Of a stretch of DNA of 64,000 nt, positions 48,517-61,227 are shown one piece after another. The position numbers and the translations under genes are program-made. A model generated the notes under the pieces. The model saw nothing but the letters and a program-made list of their open reading frames with translations. It was not told the origin of the DNA and did no database searches. This stretch comes from Isoetes taiwanensis. Its lineage: Eukaryota; Streptophyta; Lycopodiopsida; Isoetales; Isoetaceae. Positions within the stretch are counted from its first letter, which is position 1. Each line of letters starts with the position of its first letter. The DNA lies in assembly GCA_021234155.1 (NCBI GenBank), contig JAJEKV010000336.1, positions 62,001 through 126,000 of the forward strand, given 5' to 3'.

Positions 48517-49383
48517 TTCTGAGGCAGCTTATCGTTCAAGTTTATGCTGTTGCAAATGAGCCACGTTGAAATCTTTGTATGCTTAAAAAAAGTTGGTCTT
48601 GTGGTTAAAACATTTACAAACAGATCTGGTATCACGAAAAATGTACTACTTACAACATGGAAACTGTTGTTTTTCCCTTGACTGTCATTCTTATGCTGCC
48701 ACGTGGCATCCCCGGAATGGAAAAGGGGAAGCCAATTCCGTGGAGCTCAACTTTAACAGGCTACAACCGGTTGCCTACACTTAAATTTTTATCACTACAA
48801 TCACACTTAAATTTTTACACTTAAATTTTTATCACTACAATCAGTTATGAACAATAGCTTTCAATTCAAGAAAAGTGAACCAGTTTTACAATTGAACACA
48901 GCATTCTCAGCACAGCATTGATCCAAAAACTAAACTTCATGAAACGAACTGAACTTCATGAAATGAACTTCTTCATGAAACTGAAACTTCACTAGAAAAT
49001 TCATGAACTTCACTGAAGAACTAAACACAGCATTGAAGAACTGAACCAAAAACTGAATACAGCAAAAACTTCGTCACAGCAAAAACTGAACACAGCAAAA
49101 ACACTGCTACCACATGGCATTCCACCATACAGAGACTTCCAAAGATTGAAGAACACGGCCCGGTTGAAAAAAGCGGCCCGGTTGAAAACCTAAAAGCCTG
49201 GCATCACACTCTGCCAGTTGAAAACTAATAAATATAAACCATAAAAAAAAATAACAGAAAATACATGCATACTTACATCATATAGACTGCGCATCAGAGC
49301 CCTCGCCAACACCCTGTGCATTATCAAACTGTTCGCCAGACCTAAAAATTCAATATTAGAAAAATCAATAAAAACTGAAGTAC
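48517..49383. promoter_or_regulatory. Upstream region of the aldo-keto reductase gene
   Basis: Contains the presumed promoter of the minus-strand gene and, further right, short repeats of AACTTCATGAAA and CACTTAAATTTTTA. No TATA box is assigned with confidence. The stretch also borders the 3' end of the minus-strand recombinase gene. Confidence 0.35.
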
Positions 49384-51691
49384 TTACAACTTCTTCGCGA
49401 AAATTCCTGCATCAGATAAAGTACTAACTTGAATGATAAGCTTGTCAATCTTATTACCTTGAAATGTGATATTCCCACGAAAACGACGATCGACACTACA
49501 ATCTGGGAAATATTTCTTGAGCGACGGACTACGCTCTAAAACAGTATCCAAATCTTTACAATACTCATCATCTATCTCGACAGGCAGATTAACATTAGTA
49601 ATATCCGTTAATCGATTCTGAACACTTGATCTGACAGCTAATCCAGCAGCTTTCCCGGAACTTGATCCAGCCAATCCAGCATTTAAATTTTCAACATTTA
49701 GACCAGACTGTAGGACATCCATCGCTGATGCATTTGCAACAATGCCACTTTGATCATAGCGCTTATATGAGTCTGGATTTCTGTGACCTGTGATAGCCAT
49801 TCCAACCTCAATAGGAACTCCACTTACAGACATCTGCGTTATTGCAGTTGACCTGCAATTCTTGTTAGTAAAATTCCCAACAATTCCACATACTTGTCAT
49901 CTCCCCATGACCAAGTCGAAATGCTCTTGCTAGATGTATGATTTGTATTGTACTGGACCAAGTTCTCAGACTTACAAATTGCGTGCGAGAAAGATGAATC
50001 TTCCCCAATCTTATCCTTTACTTCATAAGCATTGGCAAGTGGCTCTCAAGATGCCTCCGGGTTTCTATTACATCCGGCTCATAGCATGTCGACAAAGTTG
50101 ACGGAAGTCCTCAGCCTACACTTGTTAATGCCCCCATTCCAATTCTTCGACGTTGTCTCACAATATTCTAAATACTCTCTCACAAAATCCTTGCCTCCCG
50201 CACCTTGCGTAACTCTCCCCCACCTCGAATCAAAACCTAGTCATGCAATAAAAAGCAAATCTTTTCTGCAGACCTGACGGTGTATTCACCTGATGCATAG
50301 GATGTGCCAAAATCCTGTTCTAATCGTCCCTGCTCAGAATGTCACTTTTCTTCCGCGTTGGTAGTGCACCTGCACTCACAGACTCCTTCATAGCGATCTC
50401 CAATGCCTTTTTTGCCCAAAAAAAATTTAAATCACTGTAAATATCTATCAGCTTTTCTTCCTTCCTTGTCTGCAAGATTCTTGAATCTTGTGCTCTCCTC
50501 AATATTCTGTTAAAAGGTACGGAATAGATTCTGCAAACTACAGAATCTACTAGTTAGAAAAAATTAAAACAAATGAAATAAATAAAAGAAATAAAACACT
50601 TACGAATCCGGAGGGTACTTCGTGCCATCCTGCCGATGTACACAGAGTGAACTTCTCAAGCATATCAGCAAACCCATTTAACGGAATGTCCTCAATTGCA
50701 GTATCAATTGGAATATTATTGCAGACCCTCCATGCATCGAAACGCCCCCTTGCCCAATCATCTTTTGCTTCTGAAGCATTAGGGCCAGCTGCATCAACCT
50801 TCTCCACTAACACTGGGTCCAATTCCTTAATTCCAGAAAGATTCAATAATTTTCTTTTCTTCTTGGAATCAGCAACATTCTGCACAGCTGTAGGAGTACC
50901 AAGACTACAAAGAGTAAATGAAGGACATTCAGCTTCATCACATTCCTTGCGATCCCCTACTAGATCCCCTAAATTAGACCCTGCAAACAGAAGAAAATGA
51001 TCAGTTAGAAACTTGCACAAGCTTCTCAAAAATATTAGACAAACACAAAAAAACATACCTTCATTTGAGCTCGGATCTACGGTAAGACTAGAAAGCACAC
51101 CTACAGCAATGTTTTCACTAGAAAGGACAGCTGCATGCAACCAGTACTTGAAATATTATAAACAAAAATAGCAACAAGTTTTAGGAACATAAATAGGATG
51201 CCTTTACCTGCATTTCCAAACAAATCCATAGCACTGGACGACTCCACCACTCCTGAAGCAATGCAAGTAAGTTAGACCCTAAAATATTAAATACACAAAA
51301 AATAATGAAACAAATGAAGCCGGAATGAAAAAAATACCTGGATTCAAGCACTTCAAGACACAGAATGCCTTGCATCCGTCCTAACATCTCCATTTCCACC
51401 TGCATTTCACAAAAATCAAGCTCTGTTAGCCAGAATCAAGAAATACAAAATAAAGACTAAACTATTACCTCTAGCAACGTCATCTGAAACGATAGAAGGC
51501 TGAGCGCCTTGAAGAACTGGATAAAAGTTCAAGAAAATAAGAAAAGATCCGAGAAAACAAGTGTGCAAAGCCATAAATGGTGCACTGCCTCCATGCGCCA
51601 TGATCTTGGCCTTTTGACGTGCTATAGCTTTGGCGCGACGCACACCAACCTCAAGAGCAAGAGGACGACGACAGGGTTCCGTTGGCGCCAT
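49384..51691 (-). pseudogene. Crypton-like tyrosine recombinase, spliced, probably degenerate
   Basis: Minus-strand gene with several small GT-AG exons. A likely start is the ATG at 51,691 (MAPTEPCRRPLALEVGVRR). Later exons, near 51,110-51,060 and 50,985-50,585, code for a Lys-rich and acidic region (KKRKLLNLSGIKELDPVL, DDWARGRFDAWRV). The 3' exon holds the catalytic C-terminus: NCRSTAITQMSVSGVP followed by ITGHRNPDSYKRYDQ, with the second Arg, the His/Arg pair and the nucleophilic Tyr of tyrosine recombinases, as in the DUF3504 proteins related to Cryptons. It is followed by a tail of about 120 residues ending at 49,384. The middle of the catalytic domain (50,320-49,870) reads in pieces (GRVTQGAGGKDFVREYLEY, GGINKCRLRTSVNFVDM) with stops between, so the gene looks broken, unless I missed exons. 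Confidence 0.65.
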
Positions 51692-52291
51692 AGCTCTACT
51701 TCGATCAAAACAGAGCAAAAAAAAGGGGAAAAATTTTTCCGAGCCAGTTTCCATGTTGTGGTGGCATGCCAGGTGGGAGCAGTTTCCGGTGTGGACCGGT
51801 GACCCGCTCCACATACAAGTAGGTAACAAACAATTTTTTTGCCTTTGTTATTTCGAGGTGTTTAGGGCATTACAAAGGAGGCGACCCCTCACTAAGTTTA
51901 AAGATGTAAGTTTATGGGTTTTCGTTGCAACGTTCAATGGGAGCCATTGATTGGCAGAATATTCCTGGTATTGTCCGAGATCCACGACTATTAATATTTT
52001 CGCAAAAAACTAGCATGCCATTTCCTGTAGTCTCGATTTGAACATATGGTCTGAAAATCCGTGGTTTTTGAACTCATCCACAAGAGGGCCATTGCAAAAA
52101 AATTAACGGCGGAAAAAACATATGCAGGAATCATCTGGACGATGGAATGATTTGCATGAAGGATTCCACACTATACAAACAATTAAAGAAGTGAACACGC
52201 CTTGCTCGACCACCTCTCGCTCTCTTGAATCTAGATACGTGGAGTATCTGCGTGCCCTTTGTAGCTTTTTAGTCCCGGGATGTCATGCCCT
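51692..52291. other. Upstream of the recombinase gene
   Basis: Presumed promoter and 5' flank of the minus-strand recombinase gene. No other feature recognised. Confidence 0.3.
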
Positions 52292-52898
52292 CCTCTTAAC
52301 ACGGCTTCAAACAAGCATTCATAGAGCCTTAAATCCGACCTGAATACAACCTAAACATTCACAGAGCATTCATAGATCCTTAAATCCGACCTGAATGCCC
52401 CTAAACCTCGCTCATCTTCCTCGTTGAACTACACATAGAAAGGCTCCATCCCCTGACCCGCCAAATAGAGTCGAAGAGCTGCATGCGATCGACACGCCCT
52501 TCGCAATCCATGACCATCTACTTCTAAATTGAAGCCATTAAACACAAATCAGAATAAACAGATACTACAATCTCCAGAACTAAACCTTCATTTGCGACCT
52601 CCTCTTAACACGGCTTCAAACAAGCATTCATAGAGCCTTAAATCCGACTGAATACAACCTAAACATTCACAGAGCATTCATAGATCCTTAAATCCGACCT
52701 GAATGCCCTAAACCTCGCTCATCTTCCTCGTTGAACTACACATAACCAGTAAAGGCTCCATCCCGACCCGTTAGAGTCGAGAAGAGCGCATGCGATCTCG
52801 ACTGCCCTTCGCAATCCATGACCATCTACTTCTAAATTGAAGCCATTAAACACAAATCAGAATAAACAGATACTACAATCTCCAGAACTAAACCTTCA
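52292..52898. repeat. 309-bp tandem duplication
   Basis: The unit starting CCTCTTAACACGGCTTC is present at 52,292 and again at 52,601, followed through to AACTAAACCTTCA. The copies differ by several small indels. Inside each unit, a shorter phrase (CATTCATAGA(G/T)CCTTAAATC) occurs twice. Confidence 0.9.
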
Positions 52899-54100
52899 GC
52901 TGCCAACAAGCAGCTCAATTCGTTGCAAACATACTATTCACATACGATTTTCAATACAATACAGGGCCCAAATCTTAGCCCAACCTTCCCTGAAATACCT
53001 CCTGCAAATACCAAACAAAAATGTTGCAAGTTTATGACATCCAAAATACCATTCCCTAATACCAAACGAATTAGGCAAACTATATGACATCAGATTGTTT
53101 TAAGATTCCCAACCACAAGAAAAGCGGGATGAGCACACCAAGCAATACAAAGGAAATACATCTATGTGCTAATGGTTAATTGGATGGGCAATCTCCAGTT
53201 AGACCAGTATCAATCATTTAAAGATATGGATTTGCACAAGAAGGAGGCTGGATCTCCACACCAAATGGGACATAGAGAACTTAATGCTTGACACTCAGAC
53301 CAAGGTTCATACTGGACCAAAGGTGGCCAAGTCAAGGCAATTGACATTGGGTGTATGCTAATCGTATTTAAAGGCTGAGGAAATGGATGTCAAGTTTGCA
53401 TTTGTGTAGGAGAGATATTGTTGAGGTAAGAGGCCTGCCTTTTTCTATTGACTATATGATCTATAAGGGTCAATTTGATGGAAAAAAAATATGCAAGATC
53501 ATTATTTGACTTCTTTGCTAATGGCATCCATGTGACATGCAAATTGATTCTAATAATAAAGAATTTGCTACGATTCATATATATTTGGATTGATTTGGGT
53601 TCTTTTAACAATACAGAATCATAGAACCCACAATAAAATAATAGAACACTGGACTAAAGAAACTTTATTCATGCACAAGTCAATACCATTAACCACCCAA
53701 CCGGATCTGCTGAGTTACGGCAAAACACAAGTGCTATGGCAAATACAAAGCTCTGGCATCTGGCTTATTGGCCCTCCAGGCTAATCTCACTACTTCAAGT
53801 AGCCACAGATCAGAAGCAATTCCAAATCTGTAATGTCGCTGTAGCAGTAATTTGTGACCCCTTGTCACGTTTTTTGTCATTACTCCCTCAGAAGGATGAA
53901 CTAGAAGATGTTCCACCCCAATTCAGAAAGGCTCTGAGCCAGTTCCAATGAAGTAAAAATAGGCTCAATCAGAGTTCTGATTGCGGAGATATGTCTAACT
54001 AAAATTTAGGTTTTATTTATAGATCTCTCCACGACTTTAGCCTTTTTTAGTAGGCAGTTGTTTTTTGTTCAAAATAGCTCCTTGCATTTATTTACGTTAC
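52899..54100. other. Mostly non-coding; possible 3' exon near 53,850-53,951
   Basis: On the plus strand, 53,845-53,951 reads DPLSRFLSLLPQKDELEDVP then PQFRKALSQFQ and stops. This looks like a real protein C-terminus, perhaps the last exon of a host gene or a captured gene fragment, but I cannot name the family and no clear upstream exons were found. Confidence 0.35.
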
Positions 54101-54103
54101 ATG

Positions 54104-54590
54104 ACCTTTTTTTTTTTTTTTTTGAAGAACGACAAACTTTATTCAAGCCAAAAGCCAGGTACAAATGCAGAGGCGGGAATAAAATTTCAGAGCATAATCA
54201 TGATCCACTGAATAGAACCACCAGCCTATATGCATAAGACAACACACTCAAATAGGACTCAAATATCAACTGTCGTTTGGTAGGAGCAAGCGAAGAACAA
54301 TGGTAGGCCTTAGCGATTCTAGCTTGTGCGTCCTGGAGGACTACTACAGGGGAAATATCCAAATCCTGAAAGATACACAATCTTCTGCGCTTCCAGATGG
54401 ACCACAGCAACCATCCTGATGCCAAATGAAATGCTTGACTCTGCACCTTATTCCAAGTATCCGGATAAATAGCCAGAAGCACTTGCTGACTTGTCAATGT
54501 CACATGAAAAAGAGAGAGCAGCCAAGGCTGGAGATGATCACATATAAAGAAACAATGCTCAATGAAGCAGAGTTTCATTAAAGTTGGAAT
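54104..54590 (-). mobile_element. 5'-truncated LINE, 3' end
   Basis: The minus strand ends in AATAAAGTTTGTCGTTCTTC followed by a run of about 17 A (plus strand T-run at 54,107-54,123). The frame at 54,578-54,198 reads EHCFFICDHLQPW, WLLWSIWKRRRLCIF and VVLQDAQARIAKA, which matches the zinc-binding and following region at the C-terminus of plant L1-type LINE ORF2 proteins. Only this 3' part is present, as is usual for LINE insertions. I did not find a target duplication. Confidence 0.75.
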
Positions 54591-54599
54591 TCTGAAGAC

Positions 54600-56500
54600 A
54601 AGTTGGAATAATTTTTATATAGTATATCTTGGAGGGTTATGTATACCTCAATACTTATAGTATGGTTATGTGTATTACATAAGGTTATGTATATATGTGT
54701 ATACTAGTATACCACAATACTTATAGTACGGTTATGTGTATTACAAAAGGTTATGTATACCTGTTGTATACTAACACAACCAGATTACAATAAGATAACA
54801 AGTACTATTATTCTTCTACTATTACTTTGAATGATCAGAACCAGCGTATAGGCGCCCAGATCCTTTTCGATCATGAACATTTGATACCCCCTATTCCACA
54901 CGGGAGATGGATGATAACATCAACGGGATCGGGATAATGGCGAGGATTGAGAGCAACGTGGTGAGCCGGTCTTCAAGCGGTATATCTCGCCGCGGTGACC
55001 GCTTTGAAGTCCTCATGATTCATCTTGCAAGTGATAGAATCACGCTCAAGACCGTAATACGCCATAGCTGTGACGGAGGCCAATGTTGTCGCACTCTAAG
55101 CAATTTGATGTATATTTATACCCACCAAAATTATTGATGGTATATACCCACCAAAATTATTGATGGTATATACATAGAAATTATTGGATCATATACATAC
55201 TTGTATGGTACTGTGATAATGGCAATGAACACCAATAATTCACATCAATAATTTTTACTTCACTATAAAAGCAACTCCATCCGTGGTGGTAGAGCTCATT
55301 CATCTCCCATGGCTTCCCTTGCCCGATCGTCTCAGAGAACATCCGGATCCTTCGGTGCTACCTTAGCTATAATGATCTGTGTGAATGCTACAGAAATGGT
55401 ATCAAACTTGATCCATGGTCTGCAAATTCAAAGCAGATGGTCCTGCTGAAAGTGCTTGCAAGAAGCTCACCGTGTTAAGGTCCACCTTTATTGGCTCCTG
55501 ATCGAGATCTATGAGTCGAATAGCATCACGTGCTTTGATGTTGATGATGAGTGAATCAGATTCCGCTAAGGATATAATAATGACATGAGTACGACATGAG
55601 TGAATCATCGATGATATGTATACCTGTTAAGGATATAATAATATAAGCACTTATGATTTGTGTATCTGTTAAGGATGATATATATAATATAAGCATAGTG
55701 AATATTAGTTGATGTATAGAATCGAAAGTACATGATAGAATCATACCGCATTCGGTACATGATACTTGTATATGCTCAATGATGGCGCCACATCCCACCC
55801 CAATAATTCACATCAATAATTTTACTTCACTATAAAAACAGCTCCATTCGGGGCTAGAGGTCATTCATCTCCCATGGATTATTTGCCTTCTTCTGTTCAC
55901 CACATCGAGGCGATCAAGTGCTCAATGAGCCACTCGATCTTGTTGGTTGCCTAGACAGGCATCTTCTTCTTGATCCCTACCGCGAAGAAAAGCTTTTGCG
56001 CTGAGATTCATTGCCCTGCGCCAATTCGTGTTATGATCCATCCGATTTGGCTTCCCGAAAGCATGAGCTATGAGATATCAGGGGATCACTACTACGATCA
56101 CGAAGATGAATGAATCAATTGTTCAACATATAAGCACTTCTCGACCATCATGTATGCATTTATATATTAAAGATGTAAGCAGTTATATATGATCACAAAT
56201 ATAGTAATGTACAAGATCTTATGTATTAAGATGAAAGATATGTATTACAAGTACAAGATCTCATGTATTAAGATGAATAATGTGCTATGTCTTTCCACAT
56301 GTCTACAATATATTTCGAATTTGGACTGTTTTTCGCCCCTCTTGCCATTGGCATCCTGTGCATAATGAATAGCATCTAAATTTTCATACCTTGAAGGATC
56401 GGAAGGATTAGGGCCGCCAACGCTTAGTCAAGCGCCTTTGTAGTCCCCTCCAAGAGGGCTTCCACCACGATACAAAAATATGGCCAAAATATGTAGATTA
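54600..56500. other. Non-coding region with two promoter-like repeated units
   Basis: A segment AATTCACATCAATAATTTT - ACTTCACTATAAAA(G/A)CA - CTCCAT - CATTCATCTCCCATGG occurs at about 55,237-55,311 and again at 55,805-55,876. Each has a TATA-like ACTATAAAA about 45 bases before an ATG in CCATGG context. The frames after the ATGs are short: 46 codons (MASLARSSQRTSGSFGATLA...) and 27 codons (MDYLPSSVHHIEAIK...). A further short repeat TATACCCACCAAAATTATTG occurs twice near 55,118-55,165. Whether these are real small genes is unknown. Confidence 0.4.
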
Positions 56501-56555
56501 CGGATCAAGAACAAACATTCTCCCTCTTGATATCCTAACCAAGTGGGCGGTGTTA

Positions 56556-59500
56556 TCATCTCCGTGTCTGACTAGAACAAACATACCCTTTGTGACATGT
56601 ATGCGTGAGGATCAAACTCTTCAAGAGGCAACACCTTGGATGACCATCCGACGCCACAATAAGATGGTAAAGGTCGTGGTGACCAAGGCAGATATCACGC
56701 CGACCTCTCGAACAAATGTCGTTTGTTAGAGGAGCTTGTCTTGTTTGTGGCCAAAATGCATCATTTTGAGGACGCCCCGGAGCAACATCCTCCAAAGAGA
56801 TAAGAACCCTGGCTCCAATACTCAACACTTGCCGGTATTGCCTTGCAAACAAGCTACTTTCTTGATTCTTACATATGTCCTTCCATAGGGAGATGTATTT
56901 GTTGATGCTATCCTTCAACCCCGGAAGATCCTTCAATGTTGGTCTAGGAGGAATATTTTGTGGCACACCACTTGGTAGCATTGGCTGACCATGTTCATCC
57001 TCTTTCCACATTCTAACTCCGGAGAATCTGTTTGGAAGCCACTCTTTATGTGTAGGACGATTTTGTATTGCATAATGGGCCAATCTCCCGCCATCTTAAA
57101 TTTGAAGAGCAATGGTTCAAGATGCCCAACCAAAGCGTTGGCCCTTATCGGGATGAATCCTTCACAAAAGCCTTCCAATTTGGAACTTCATCAATAAAAG
57201 TATGGAATTGGAGATTTTGCATTGCACTTATTTGAACAAGTAAAGTAGCTCTCGTAGTGTCAAAGCATCCGATGAACTCATCAAGGTTGAAAAATTTCCA
57301 AATAAAGCATCAATATCATCATGGTGTGGCCGAAAGCATCATAAAGCCCACTTGGATCTCATCAAAGACCTTAAGCCAAGTCAAATAAGATAAGTATGAG
57401 AAGACATACCTATTTTTGTTTTGCCCCCGATGCATTATCAAGTTGCAAATAGAGATTTCGGGGAGAGGGTTGAACACCTCAGATTCGCTTGTAGTTGAAG
57501 CATTTGGCAATACTTCGCCATAGAAGCAAGTTTGTTCTTCAAAGGATTGGTATCCTTGATCGCTTGCATCCATTTGCAATCTCCGCAGCTTACTTCCACA
57601 TAAGTCACCTATCTTGTCCTCTTGTACCAATTCCAAGTTATGCAATATCCTAGAAAGTGAACCAATGTGGAAGTTCGAATCATCTTTCCATAAATCAAGT
57701 GAGAAATGACCATAGGCACGACCACCATGCCCATGAGTCGAGCTCCCCGGTCAAACCGCTTCAAGCGATCACCTCTCCATACAGATTTTGCTAGATGATG
57801 ACTTCTAGGCACTAAAGTCTTAATCTGATCCATCTTATCATGTATTATACATAGATGATTTTCGGAGACCATTTGTGACAATGCTCTCCAATGCCAATAT
57901 TGACTCGCAAGAACGTTGCTCTAGCATATGAGCCCGACGTTGAATTGCAAGATTTCGTCTCTCTCTTGTATCTTTTGTTTTTCCAGCTTTTTGCTTAATC
58001 ACCACGCCAGATGTTGCATTTAGAGAAGGTCTGTATTTTTTGCAATGCTAACATCCTGAAATTCCCTTTTCCATATACTATAAAAGGAGTTCAAGGCTAC
58101 AGTTGTTCCTGTAAGCTCTTCAACGACTGCACCAACTTCTTTATGTATAAGCTTCTTATTAAGAATGGAAGGAAGCTTGCGTACGTTTTCTCTTACATCA
58201 TCTCTACCTCTTTTGCTCCTATGGGGAATACTTTCAAAGCATTCTCCTAAATGAATTGCATCTAGCACACATTCGGTGGCGGCTGTAGTGGATCTAGGCT
58301 TCTTAGAGCCAAGATTACCATGTTCAAGCCTACCTTTGCACCTGCTTCAAATCTGCTTTCTCCAATTGTAAAATGTTGATCGACCGATACCTAAAGCCAT
58401 CGCCACCCATCCGCATTGTATTTTAAAAATTCCATCCCCTTGAGCACTACCCTGTCCTCTCCTTCTCCTGTGTAAGTCACACTCAGCACGTCAAAAAAAA
58501 AGGTAACCCTTGCATTGTATGGTTGGGATAAAAATTCTTTTCTTAATTCACGACTTGATGCTTGGTAAGTTTCTTGTTGCAAGTATTTTTTGCAGCAGCT
58601 TGACTTCATGAACTTATTGATTGAAGTTGTGGAGCATAGCCTTTCCTCTTTGCTTTTCCCCTTGGGCTCTCTTGGAATCCTAATGTGTATAAGTATACTT
58701 CCTCTTTCGCTTGAATTGAGCCCGAATGTTGTCCTCAAATGATTCAAGCTCTATATCCTCATTTTCTTTAGCTTCTCGAGCTTGCAGATGTTGTGAGAGC
58801 AGTCCTTCCATCCAAAAGAAACATCACATCGCTATTTTTTCCCCACTTAGAACAAGTGCATTCTCACTTGGCCTTTCTCGCACAAGCATGACATCTCGTG
58901 ATCCTCTTTCATTAGTTTCCGAAGCACCTTTCCAACACAAAGGCCAACCTTTGTGTCTCCTAAGAATTCATCATCAACAAAGATCCCCGAGGATCCTTTG
59001 AATAGAATTATAGCTTCGTGATATTTAGTTCTAGTACAAGAATGGAGAATGTGGTAATTTGCATTTCCAAGAGTTACGTTCTTGAGTAACTAGGTGGTGG
59101 CTCATCATCATCTCATGGTATTCTCATGAGCAAACCGAGTAGCTAAATCCACCGATGGATCAATCTCTTCATCTCGCATCCGACACCTTCCCACGATTCT
59201 ATGTATGAGTTGTATGAGGTAGGTGTCCCCATGTTCGATCTTGGTGTCTCATCATGGGCTGCATCAATGCCATGAAAACGTATGTCACCGAGGCCATTCG
59301 GATGAATGTGCCCACATACCTCAAGAATATTATCCGCAGACCCGCACATGCAATCGGAAGCACCGAAGTTGGCACCACGCCTCGGTAACTTGCACAACCA
59401 CGCTCGTGCATCCACATCCTTCCCATGGATGCTACTTCTATTCAGCCAATGACCTCGCCAACAACAACATTGTCATCGCATAAGTTCACCAAGTTCTCGC

Positions 59501-59699
59501 GGTTGCTCATTGGCCGAGATGAAGGAGAACCGGGTGATGACGATGTAGAGGAACTACTAGGCGGGGTTGGGGTTTCCGCCTCGATGATGATACGCGTGAA
59601 GCATCCGACGATTCTCACGCCACGCCTAGGCCATTCGATAAATGTGCCTACGGCCATATAGAACGTTATCCGCGACTTTGCACATGGAATGGGAAGCAC
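56556..59699 (-). pseudogene. Transposase-like protein (GHTH-type family), copy C, decayed
   Basis: Third member of the family, minus strand. From the 5' end: a Ser/Pro-rich segment (AETPTPPSSSSTSSSPGSPS, near 59,600), as in copy B; a region of conserved look at 58,747-58,391 (TSINKFMKSSCCKKYL); 58,268-58,020 with RKLPSILNKKLIHKE and FYSIWKREFQDVSI; then HDKMDQIKTLVPR (57,840); then GQNKNRYVFSYLSYLTWLKV (57,425) in place of the LDN region; then a decayed GHTH segment read as PHHDDIDALFGNFSTL near 57,310; then the C-terminal LLFKFKMAGDWPIMQYK (57,120) and EWLPNRFSGVRMW. Several frameshifts and stops. It is more like copy A than copy B in the IDALFG and HDKMDQ segments. Confidence 0.78.
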
Positions 59700-59917
59700 G
59701 CGTGGGATGGAATTATGGCTTCAATAACCTCCACGACGTTCTTAAAGTAGTCAATGCTCTTTCCATGTAGGTGCCCTCTATGCGGTTCATGCCCCCTAGC
59801 AACAACCACGCCCCCACGAGAGGAAGTTTCGCGAAGGTCCTTTTCCCCGCAAGCATGCAATGACACACACATTGTTAGAAACCCCGCTGAAATGAGCATA
59901 AAATATTCATTAAGCAG

Positions 59918-60070
59918 ACAAATGGCGGCGGTGCGCCATTTGTTCAAATAGCGCAGCCGCCATTTATTTACAAAATAGCGCAGCGCGCTTATTTGAGTAA
60001 ATAGCGGGATGCGCTTATTTAGAGACAAATGGCGGCACAAGGCTTATTTGATCTAATGGCGCACTGCCAT
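59918..60070. repeat. GC-centred palindromes AAATGGCG...CGCCATTT upstream of transposase C
   Basis: ACAAATGGCG-gcggtg-CGCCATTTGT at 59,918-59,943 has exact 10-base arms. Several half- or imperfect copies follow (GCCGCCATTTATTT, ACAAATGGCGGCAC, TAATGGCGCACTGCCATTTGG), interleaved with AAATAGCGC phrases. Same motif family as the array at 61,039-61,890. Confidence 0.82.
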
Positions 60071-61227
60071 TTGGCTTTCTTAGGCACAAAATGGGATACA
60101 AACGAGACATCGCAAGATTACAGATTACACATTAGTAGAGATTACTACGGACTACAAGATTATTACGTGATTGTTACAGACATCGCAAATTACAACACAC
60201 TACGATTATTTCCCTCGGATTGTTACAGTTACTACGATTACTACTGTGGTAGAAACATTATTCTCGCACTTATAGGAGAAATTAGCGGCGGTTAAACTAA
60301 AAGCGTAAGCGATCACTAACCTTTGGGATCATTGTAGATCGAGAATCCGCCATTGAAAGAAGGGAAAAGCCTTGAATCAAGTAGGTCCGCTAACCAAGTG
60401 AAGCGCACCGCTATGAAATGAAGAAGCGCTAACCAAGTGAAGCTCGCTATCAAATGAAGAAGCGCCGCTATGAAATGAAGAAGCCACCGCTATGAAATGA
60501 AGAAGCAACCGCTAACAAGTCCGGGCCCGCAGAACCAACTAAAGCCACAACAACTGAAGGTAGCGCCCAAAGAAGCCATTTGAACCAATGCCTAAGGCGG
60601 AATAGACGCCCGACTTCATGCCAAGTCCTCTAAGGCGCAAGTACCTGCCGGATGTTGAAGCGAGGGAGGGGAGTAAAATCGCGAACCCGCGAAAGTACGC
60701 AGGGAGAAAAGCGCTTCATTCGCTTACCATATCCGTATCTTGCAGATTTTATAAACGGCTTTGAGACTGGGGCCCGGCACAATATATGCGAAAAGTGGCG
60801 GGAATTCAAATTTTAAAATTCTAGTGGGACGGGCGGGGAATTCAAATTTTAGAATTCAATTTGGACGGGCGAAAATTCAAATTCAAAATTTAAAAATTCA
60901 AGTGGCCGGATGGCCCGGAAGGGCTGGCGGCAGGCGAGTACAGCGGGCCAAATCATCAGCGCCATTAATTTCGGCCAGGTTTATTTTCTCTCATTTCATT
61001 TCTTTCATTTCATTTCATCCGCCCGCTATATCACTTTTCGCCAAATGGCGCCAAATACCAAGGCCTTCTCTCTCCTCTCTCTCTTAGCTTTCTCTCTCCT
61101 CTCTAGCCGTGTTTCTCTCTCTAAGCGCTTCGAAAGTAAGCGCTTTGTTGATCAGGGAGCTTCGAGGGAAAAAGGGTGGAGTAAATTTTACGGTCCTGTC
61201 TGCGTTCCTGTCTGATTCGCGTGATCG
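60071..61227. promoter_or_regulatory. Divergent intergenic region of module C
   Basis: Separates transposase C from its divergent partner. It contains a repeated GCTATGAAATGAAGAAGC phrase (about 60,410-60,500), several AATTCAAATTTTA inverted phrases (60,800-60,900) and a pyrimidine-rich stretch (60,975-61,110). Palindrome-like AAATGGCGCCAAAT lies near 61,042. A plus-strand frame starting at the ATG there looks like a signal peptide by chance of its pyrimidine-rich sequence. Confidence 0.4.

Noticed and set aside
61038-61215. Plus-strand frame starting like a signal peptide (MAPNTKAFSLLSLLAFSLL)
   Set aside because: The hydrophobic run comes from a CTCTCT-rich pyrimidine tract near the transcription start of the partner gene; the frame ends soon and matches nothing.
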